This document shows positions 54,426 through 64,000 of a stretch of 64,000 bases of DNA, piece by piece. The stretch comes from Nymphaea colorata. Its lineage: Eukaryota > Streptophyta > Magnoliopsida > Nymphaeales > Nymphaeaceae. The DNA lies in the NCBI RefSeq assembly GCF_008831285.2, contig NC_045139.1:14860354-14924353 (forward strand), written 5' to 3'. The notes under the pieces were generated by a model. It did no database searches, had not been told where the DNA came from, and worked only from the letters and a program-made list of their open reading frames with translations. The number at the start of each line of letters is the position of its first letter. The first letter of the stretch is position 1. The position numbers and the translations under genes are program-made.

Positions 54426-57400
54426 AGGGAGCCATTCTTCATTTTTTAAATGTCATTGTGTCTCCCACCCACACAACAAACTGAAACAAGATCAGGATGG
54501 GCTTTCATGCAGTGGAACCGACTATTCATAATCTGATCCAGATCTGGGAACCCTAAAGATTAGGTGAAGTTGGTGGCAGCCAGGGGTTGATCCATACCCC
54601 AATATCTTTTAGATATTTGTTCCCAAATTTATAACTCTCCGTAGCCCTTGGAGACAAGCAACTCCTCTTTCAATGCATGGGTTCAACTCTCGTAGCCTCA
54701 TCTCTCTATGCATCTCCCAAAATATTCAAACTCAAAACACTCCCCTAGACATGTATGGGTCTGATATTCTATAACAATTCAGAGGACACTCATCATCTAA
54801 AACCAAGATACCTTGTGATCCATGCCCATACCATGACTCCTCTCCTAGCTCATTCACATGTTTCAGCTGCAAGTTTCCATGTTCTTTACTAATTAGTTGT
54901 GAACACCAATGCAAAGATTAAATTCTAAGGTTTGAATTTGCATCTTCTCCCATCATGCTAAGCTATAGTTTTTTGAGAAGCTTGCCTTCGCTTTTCTCTC
55001 GTTTGCTGCTTCAGAGGGTAGACCATTATCAATTAAACTTCTAAAACTTTACCAAACTTCTTTCAAGAAAGGATCTCTTTTATCACGATGGTTTGTAATT
55101 ATTTTTAATGTACAGAATCCTAGATATTAGCACCTTGCAGTTGCTTTATCACTGCCAACTCTAGGGTGGGATCGTTTCCCTACTAGTTGTGGGGTTCTTT
55201 TCAGGTTGACTAGGTGGCTGTTCTTGAGACATTGCATGTCAACCAAAATTGGGTAGCCATCTATCCAGTGATTGTAACTATATAAGAGACAAACAAGGCA
55301 GGGAATCACCAAACAATTTTAATGCCATTTGACCAGTAAAAACTATTACCCTCTTTGAACTTGCTATATATTTTTCTTTTTGAGTCATCATTCAGTTGAA
55401 ATATTAAGAGCCTGCTATGTAAGTTGCATGGCTATATAAGATATGGGTACAATCCAGTAGAGTAGGCCATGCTTGAGGTCTCATCTAATCCTTCTCCTCT
55501 CTCTCTCTCTGTCTCTCTGTGTGTGTGTGTGTGGGTGTGTAGTTGAGGGATAGCTAGCCTGGTGGGTAGAAGACGACAAAGATGAGCTCATTGATCCTTT
55601 TCTTTAAGTGAGAGGAATTCCCCACATGGCGGTGATAATGGGGACTATCAATAGAAAGGCAAACCTTCTTTTTCTTTTCCTGGTCAAGACTTGTTCAAGG
55701 AGGCAGTGAATAATAAGTGGAGCAGACGCCATGGCCTTTCACCAGCCGGCCCACAGACAAAAGCCCACTAATCTTTTGAGCCTATTCCTTGCAGTAGGTT
55801 ATGGCCCCTTGTCCATATCTCTTGTACAACTTGTCTTTGGAGTTATTGATGCTCTCTCGATCAATCATAGCACCATCTTTATCCCAATGGTGAAGCACAT
55901 GAGAGAGAGAGAGAAAGGGAGATTCTTTTACAAGCATGTCAGAAATAACTAGAATGAAGAAGGTATTGGACCCTCAAGGGGATATGGAAAATGCCGCTTC
56001 CCTCGTCCAGAACACACTCGAGATCATTTCAACCTTTTGCTTTAGGGAAGGACGTGAAGAACAGAGAGTTGACATGTGTGATTGGAAGATACCCCATTGC
56101 TTTTGTGTGATAAAGCGATATATTGAAGACTGGTGCTTTCAAGATCATGTGTGGAAAGATAATTGTGCGTCTTAGTTGGCCAACTGCACAGATATACACA
56201 CCCAAGACTGAAAATCTGGGAATTTCGTATCCCTATCATCCCGTTTTCAAACTCCATCTGGGTAGACTGTCAAGTTAAGATATACGAAAGTGATACTTCT
56301 GATTGCACTTATTCACCTTATTCCATGCATGAAGTATGCATCCATTGTCCGGTATGGGCAGACTCATTTGATATATATCTATCAATATTGGTATTGGCCA
56401 AAACGAGCCAGGTTGGCTCCTCGTCAGAAACTTTCTTTTTCGAAAACCATTTTTAGGATTTTTAATCGGGTGAGCAGGAGGAGTAATTCATCCTACCATC
56501 TAGAAGAGAATCTAAGCTCCCACTCAACTTTTTGTCCTCTTACAGTGCAAGACCTGTTTGGTGCCTCAAGGTGCGCCCTTGCTGTGCTTCACATGCATTG
56601 CTTAATGCCCTGAAGGTTCGAAACTGGAGCTAGCTGCCTACCAGTCTACGCCCCGACAGTTGCACCAACTCCCTCGGGAACCGAGTCATGTTACAAGTCA
56701 TTATATTTATTGCACAAGAGAAACAACATGGTGAATTTAACAATAGGCTGTATAGAATCAAAATGTGGACCGTCCTATATCTGGGCTGGTGGATCTGTTA
56801 GGCATGGCTCCATGTATAGGCCCCAAAGCCTAGTATAGATATGGACATGATTTTTTGGTGTTTCTCATAGTCATTTCTAGCACCATTCTATAAATGAAAC
56901 CTTTATCACAAAAAAATCAACTGGGCCCTAAGTAAATTTGTGCCTAATATGTTGCTAATGAGGAACCTACGTGCATTGGGGTGTAAATAAGCATGTCCCC
57001 TACTATGGTCTTAACATATTTGCAATATTTGACACATAGTTGAAACATAGAATCGAAAGTCAATGAGATTTATATGAGAAACATAGTTTGAGGAGGTCTT
57101 GGCATGCCCATTTGAACTGACTTCAATGCCCTTTAGGCAATCTATCAAGCCAAGTGAAGCCCTTATGGTTTTGAATCTTTTGATGATAACGATGCATCAA
57201 TACATTAGTGGCTCATGTCCTCTAGAACTTGGCCTCTATAATTGAGCAATATTTTGCATGCCATCATCCTTTTGGTTTTTCACATGGACCATTTCAACAT
57301 AAATGAAATGAAATGAAGAGGTGTAACCAACTCTTTAATAGAGCGACTGGGACTTAGAACATTAAATCAAGTATGAAACTCCATAGCTTATTTATGTGGT

Positions 57401-58489
57401 TGAGAATTTCTAATCATATTAATGAATCTTATCTTTTGCCTTGGATTGGATTTTCTTCACCATTAAATGGGCCCCTTAGTTCAACCATTTTCCTGTTATC
57501 GCCAAAAAGTCCGAGCGGGATCCAGAGATTGAAAACAAACCGGTGAACAGTTTGGTCATGGTTACTCAAAAATGGACTCAATTTTTTGGAAGGTAACTAC
57601 CCAATTTCACTAATTGCATTTAATAGTGACAATGAATTGCCATCTAAAATTTTAATTAAGAGCTTATTTTTAAATTGAAAATGGCACAATATACTTCCCT
57701 CTCTCTTTAAAATTACACTAGAAAAAAGAATTTTTCAATTTGGAAACACATACCTGGTGAATGAATGGTTCATGAAAAATCTTCAAGGAAACTGAAAAAT
57801 TCAAAGCAACCAAAAAAAAAAAAAAACTTTCTTTGACAACATATGGCAGCATGCATTTATCATCTACTTCCCCTCCTTTTCTTCTTGAAAACAACAGAAC
57901 ATAACAACTTACAAAGTAAATTCTTGAGTACCGACCTGTTGACCTTCTTTCATGTATCTTAATTCGCCCCTCTAACTAGGCCTATGGAGTTCATGTTGAC
58001 TGCGAGTCACCTTCTTGCAGAGCGTGAATTTTATTTAAGGCCGATTTAATGTCCTTTATTCCTGTCACATGGACCAGGAATTTAAATATATAAATCGGGC
58101 CCATCTAAAAAAAACATTAAAATGCAAAGAACAAGTCCAGTGGTTTTCTCTTTTAAATTTGTGATGATTTTGAATTATTTATTTGTTTACTATTAAAAAT
58201 TGGAATATTTACTTTTCGTTTCTTAGGACAATTAACTTAAATTTATTTTTTGTTCCCCATGTTCGAAATTATTTTCGAACTTCTGATGTCGAACAGCACC
58301 ACGAGTTCACTTGGTTCACGTGTTCTTGCAGCAGAGGAATTTTATTTATAAAAAGGGATATGCTTTCAAGATGCGTGTCTGTAGTAGGAAGATTTCGTGC
58401 CGACCAACCACCGTACCCATGCTCAGTGTCCTCTCCTCTCAAATTCGATTTTTTTTTAATGATAAAATGAAATTGGCAGCTTTTTACTG

Positions 58490-58490
<1 letters not shown>
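54423..58490. other. Intergenic DNA, no gene recognised
   Basis: It contains a CT/GT-rich tract at 55,494-55,540 and several open frames under 110 codons with no motif I recognise. No RNA gene was supported. Confidence 0.5.
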
Positions 58491-58525
<35 letters not shown>

Positions 58526-58733
58526 AGAGAGAGAATGATGATTCTCATTGTCCATAGCCATCCAACTCACTCGTAAAACTGGTCGATCTAGTACTGAAAA
58601 GATAGATGACGAAGATTTTCACAACTTAATATCAGTTCACACATTTTTTTCATTATTTTTCTTTTAATTGTTCATTTTAATAGATCATATGACTCTCATG
58701 AATGAGTTGGGTTTGAACAGCTAAAACCAATAT

Positions 58734-58770
<37 letters not shown>

Positions 58771-58858
58771 GGGCTTCTTCATCTGATTTGGTATGAGAAC
58801 TGTCTTGTCTTTTCACAGCATATGGCCGATGAAGTTCAAGATGGTTGGAGGATTTCAA

Positions 58859-58891
<33 letters not shown>
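58491..58891. repeat. Cluster of three (TA)n microsatellites
   Basis: TA runs at 58,491-58,522, 58,738-58,765 and 58,863-58,891 lie within 400 bases, separated by unrelated AT-rich sequence. Confidence 0.9.
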
Positions 58892-58897
<6 letters not shown>

Positions 58898-61800
58898 AAA
58901 TAAAAGCAGGGCATGGTGAATTGATAATGCATTTCATGGCTTTAGTTAAACATTTTTCTAGTGATCCAAGTTTGTGCTGCTTAAGCGTTGTACTTTTTCG
59001 TAAGAAACGTGCTTTCTCTTTTACCTTTTTCTTTTCAGCTTTCTTTTTTATCTTGGAAGCTTGGGATAAACATGGAGAACCAAACGAGTTAAAGCTAATA
59101 ATTGTCTTCAAGGGAACATTTGGGATGCCTTTATCCTATACATTATTCAACATTAATGTCTTCCTTTTTCCCCGCTTTCTCTTATTCAATGCTGCTCCTT
59201 AAGCATGGAATAATTTGGGGCCTCGATTTCACACCTTTACGATAAGAATGGTTTAAAGTCGTTTTTAGTAGCGTCTAAAGTCTCTACCCGTTTGAATCAA
59301 CGAGTCGACCAAGACATTGCGAGTTCCACTTTTCTTTTCTCGCGTCTCTAGAAACCTTGGGAAATTTCCAGCCAAAGCCCTCAATTTTGTCACACTTTTT
59401 CTTTTCATTTTGAATCATTATATATATATATATATATATAAATCTATATTTAAAGTGTCGCACGCTCTACTATTTATAATCTAAATAATAAAACTAACAA
59501 ACGGATTCTTTCCAGCTCTTTCTCTCTAACCAGCCAAATGAAAAATGAAATAATATTTGAGAAAAGGTGGGGGGGTACGTGTGGGCTCCATCCTCACATG
59601 GTCTTGTTCCGCACGGTCGCTTGAATTTCGAAAATCAGCAGTCCTGATATTTTCACGTGGGACCCACAGTCCAGGCGGGTCCCACATGGTTGATATCCAA
59701 AATGAAGTCGCTGGGACAACACGTTTCCTATATTTGTTACTCTTGATTTTTTTTTTTTAATTATTTTTTTTACATACTATTTACTTACTTCTAAAAATAA
59801 GTATAATAATAACTTTTTGCAAATTCACCTGAAATTCGCAGAATTGGGATCCTGGCTGTTTCTTTCCTGACAAGAGGAAGAAAATGACTGATTTATATAT
59901 GAAACAAATGGTTGATGTAAACCATACACTGTGAAAAGGAACGGCCGGGTTTTCAACCATATCCAATTTCATTTTTTTTGGAAATAAATATAACAAATCA
60001 TTTTTCGTTGTAAAGCATCCAAGATCATAGTCTTGTATATTTAAATCTCTGGTTTGCTTAGAAATTCAGATCTTGTCCAAATAAATGAAAGGCCAGTGTA
60101 ATTCTTTTTCAATTTTAGATTGTTTTTTTTTTTTTTATATTTTATTTTTGGGCATTTCACGTCTTAATATCACTGTAGTCTTGTCAAATCAATCAAGTTC
60201 ACATCATCCCTGATGCTTTGATTATATATACCTCTAGAAACGACGTTTGAGTTACCAAGATTTTCTATGCGAAATCTCGAATCAAACACAGGGATACAAT
60301 TATAATTATATAATCGATTCTGATCCGGTCTTCTTTCGGCGGTGCGCCAACTTGGATCTCATTTCAACTTGCTGATCCAAATCCAAACAATTTACAACAG
60401 TAAATACATATTTGTCTTAAACAACATTTACTTACGCGACATTTGGTAGCAAAACAAGGGAATCGGATGTGCAGTTGGATGCGCTTGTCTAGGGGCCTGC
60501 ACCTTGGAACTTATTTCGGTTTCTTATGCACTTAGCAGATCCAAATCCAAATAAATTGAAACCCAAAATATCTTTGTAGAAAAAAAGGAAGTGTACTTGT
60601 TTAGGTGATATTTGGTAGCCAACAAGAGAATCAGATGCAGTCAGTGTGCATGACCTCAACAGGGTATTGTAGATTTGGAAGTATTGGAAAATCATCTTTT
60701 CTTTTTAGAAAAAAAAAAAAAAAAAGAAAAAAGGAAAGGGGGGTTTGTCTGTCTGAGCAACCTTAACCAACCACACCAATGTCTCTCATGAAATGGATTT
60801 TGGTAGGTTTTTTGGAACCAAAATTGGGACATAGAACATGGCATTTGGCCCCACTTTGAATTGACAACTTACCTTTTAACATTTAGTCAGGATTCCTTTT
60901 TCTTTGTTCCCTTTCTTTATTAAAGTGGGGACTTCATTTTCAATCAATTAATTCACCCAACCAACCAGTACTATATTGAAAATGAGAGATTCAAAGTTAT
61001 CCTCATCTTTTTACATTTTTTTTTTTTAAACCTTTTGCTTGCCTTGGTTTTACGACTGTGAATCCTCCAATATTCAAGTACTGTAACAATTTGCTCTTGT
61101 ATCAAATTATTGAGTAATATGTACATGTATGTATCCATGTGGATCAAAAGACAGGAAAAACACGAAGCAACAACATCATAAATGGAGTGGTGATTAAGCT
61201 TACTTGATTAAGATCGGACCAAGCATATTTTAATCCTAGAAGAGTTCACAGCTATGCTCAACTTGGTTAAGATCTGATCAAGCCTAGTTTGTTACTTTGG
61301 AGATGGGTTTTGCCTCACAAGTAAGCTCGGCTTCGAAGTGGGCTTGAACCCAGATCTAGCTGAGCCTGTTTTCAGTTGGTGCCTTCTCTCAGAACTTTAC
61401 ACTGTTGGGTAGGACCATATGAATGAGAGGCTATCCATTCCAAGAGCGTGTTCATTCTTATCCACCAAAAAAAAAAAAAAAAAAAAGTCCGGATGAGCGG
61501 AAATGGATCTGCATCCAGGACCCACTTCACAATGTGGATGAGATATTGACACGCCGACAAAGGGTTGAGTGGGAGTTGTGGCTCTCTGTCAATTGTGCTC
61601 CGTCCCATGGAGTTGGATCTGAATATAAGAAACAATGGTGGTCCTTATTCACGATGAATTGGATATCCTGTCCTGTGGGTCTGATCCAGATCCAACATAT
61701 TGGTAGAATTACGGTAATACAAGGGTTTTTTTTTTTAAAAAAAAAAGTTTGTGGGAAAATGTTGATAAATTATGTCATTTCTGATCTCAGATCCAAATTC

Positions 61801-63980
61801 TTCTATTACATTTCAACCTGGATTGATCTGAGATCTGGTAAGATCACCTGCTCAGGGAACACAATGAGAAAGCCTTTTGTTTCGGCATGGGGGCATTGTC
61901 CCACCGAAAAGGCGCTTTCTTGTGTCAAGCGAATAATAATAGAGGCCAACCTGGCTTTGCATATAGATAGATACAAGCTCCTTTATATTCAATTGGCTTT
62001 AAGATGATTACAAAAAACCACCTTTTTTTTATGGTGTTCATGTTATACATATATATATATATATATATAATTAATCTAAAAATTTTAATATCAATTTTAT
62101 AAAATTGTGACAATTTGAGTTTTCTTTTCATGATCACGCTGCAGATTATCACTGTCACGAGCCGACTCTTTAAATAACATATCTTTCTACTGGCTTGGCC
62201 TGACACAATCGGCCGGCAACAATGGCAACAATCACATCCATATGTATAATTTAGTTGAAACACGAAAGGGTATGATTTAAAAAAAAAAACAAAGCAGATT
62301 ATATATCTTTGCGAAATGAAAAAAAAAAATAGTTGTTACCAAATGTCATGTCAATATCATGATAAAGTATGTGAAATGGACCGAGGTTGAACGGACGTCC
62401 ATTAGCATGAAATGGACATACTGATGTGGTCTGAAACCCACCGGCGTTTTCCCAGTCTCTTATTTTTGGGAGGTTGATATTACAGGAAGATCATAAAGTA
62501 TTGGGGGAAGGGAAGGTGCTGCAGAAAAGCGATACAGAGGCCACAAATGGGGAAGGAGTTTGGTCGGCTTGTTGATAAGGCAATCAATGCCAGAAATGTC
62601 ATTCTACTGCTCGTCAACATCTCAAGAATTTGCTGACATTAAGCCCATTACATCTCATCAATTATATATAATATGATCATAGTTAGATTATTGGGTGGCT
62701 CTAATAAATTTAGAAATCCTGACCATCTTCAAGTCTAAGGGCACCTCTTGATAGATTACTTGAGGTCAGCAATCTTCGTGGCAATGACTATAGATCTGTA
62801 TACTGTAGCGCCAGATGAAACATTTTCCATAGAATTTAATATGATTCAAACCTTATTATATTTCAAATTTTGTAATAAAATCTTACGACGGGGGATTCTT
62901 ACCACAAATTGGCTGCACATCACTTGAAAAAATAATAAAGAGCTTTTCTTCATTACATAATTACCTGATAGACCACTTTTTTTTTCCTAGGCAAGCTTTG
63001 GGGCAGATTCGAATTAGGGACCACTAAGAATGTAGAGTCGCGAAAGTACCAATTCCAGTAAGATTTTACTCCTCCGATTTAGCAAGAAATAAAACTCATT
63101 GATCGTGACTGACTCGGTGAAATAGTTATTGGTTCCGTAAATAAGGGCACCAAGCAAAAATGGTCCACGCTCCAATTTTAGCAGCGCTTCATTTCCTCCT
63201 CTGTTGATCTTATTTGGGTTGTGCGTGTTAAATCAAAGCGCACATTACTTGCGATGTAAATGGGTCTGTTTCGCTTTTGTGTTAACATTTGGAGGCTTAG
63301 ATGTGACATCTTATTATGATAATTTTTAGTCAGGTGAATTCTTTTCCTTGCCCTCTTAAAGTTGAAGGTTGTTTCGGGACCTCAGTGGTTTTACAGTATA
63401 CCCTTTCAACTTGAGTATCGGTATGCTACCATTTGCATGCAGGTAACACTCACGAGAATTGAATTAACAACCAGGCTCCTATGCTATGTGCACGTTATCA
63501 TGAAAAGTTTATTCATGTATTGAAAATTTTGATAAATCATAAAGGAGTTGGCTAAATGATTGAGGACCAACAAGAACCAAAAATTGTATGGGAGTAGGTA
63601 GGGAACTGCCAAAGCACATGTCAGAGCTTGGTGTAGGAGTTGGCTTAGGTTACATAGAGTAGTTAGCCAATGAGAATAGGAAACATATCCTAAATCAGAC
63701 ATAGAAAGTAGAGAAACAAATTCACGTTCGAATTTGGATATGATGCCTGAGCTGGTGAGATGCCCATACATGAATTTCATGTCTTGAAACGAAAGAGGGC
63801 TGGATAGATGAGAGGCTAACCTAGAACTCTCTTCCCTTCTTCAAGATTTCTCCCCGTGGGTGGTTTTGCTTAATTGACACTATGCGATCTGAAATCTTTT
63901 TTCCAAAGAGTGGTGAAGGGGCATCGTGCCAAGAACCAAATCCTCTCAACGAAGGAAAGTGGTTTAGAGTACGGGGATCA
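58892..63980. other. Right-end intergenic DNA, no gene recognised
   Basis: AT-rich DNA with poly-T and poly-A runs, a G-box next to an inverted repeat (59,654-59,685), and a diverged tandem duplication (60,350-60,645). A block at about 61,480-61,860 has repeated ATCTGAGATC and GGATCTG words, as in small non-autonomous elements. A minus-strand frame of 98 codons (63,484-63,780) resembles nothing I can name. Confidence 0.5.
60350..60645 (+). repeat. Diverged tandem duplication, period ~165 bp
   Basis: GATCCAAATCCAAA occurs at 60,374 and 60,538. ATTTGGTAGC...CAAG(G/A)GAATC(G/A)GATG occurs at 60,441 and 60,610. The copies differ by many substitutions and small indels. Confidence 0.65.
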
Positions 63981-64000
63981 AGAAATGACTTAGCAAATCA

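Noticed and set aside
56613-56700. GGTTCGAAAC, resembling a tRNA or SINE B box
   Set aside because: No matching A box, acceptor stem or clover-leaf could be traced upstream.

Overview
This is nuclear DNA from a flowering plant. Genes are sparse, split by GT-AG introns, and surrounded by AT-rich DNA with many (TA)n runs and transposon relics. No exon suggests a close relative, so I do not name a genus. GC-rich codon choice in some exons (DUF642, D27, PKP1 exon 1) contrasts with AT-rich introns.

Layout. (1) About 2.95-13.3 kb, minus strand: the N-terminal part of a UTP10/HEATR1-type HEAT-repeat nucleolar protein, whose 3' exons run off the left edge. A broken LINE copy lies in one of its introns. 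(2) About 14.2-19.3 kb: a decayed hAT transposon encoding a BED-finger/DUF659 transposase. (3) About 21.8-23.2 kb: a GC-rich block with a telo-box, possibly the distal promoter and 5' leader of the UTP10 gene; if so, the hAT copy sits in its leader intron. (4) 26.8-29.0 kb, plus strand: a complete DUF642 cell-wall protein gene. (5) 30.5-33.0 kb, minus strand: a six-exon DWARF27 carotenoid isomerase gene. (6) 39.2-43.6 kb, plus strand: a histone H2A.Z gene with one 4-kb intron. (7) 46.4-50.9 kb, plus strand: a six-exon plastid pyruvate kinase alpha-subunit gene that carries an 8-bp extra repeat unit and therefore a frameshift. (8) 50.9-64 kb: no gene that I can support.

The genes are unrelated housekeeping or developmental loci, as is normal for a plant chromosome: ribosome biogenesis, cell wall, strigolactone precursor synthesis, chromatin and plastid glycolysis. 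I see no operon-like cluster, CRISPR array or new defence-type system. The most notable observations are the pyruvate kinase frameshift, a UTP10 exon I could not find in the intron that holds the LINE, template-switch filler DNA inside the hAT intron, and several small inverted-repeat elements. Exon limits were set by eye from reading frame, GT-AG sites and remembered family sequences; no alignment was run.
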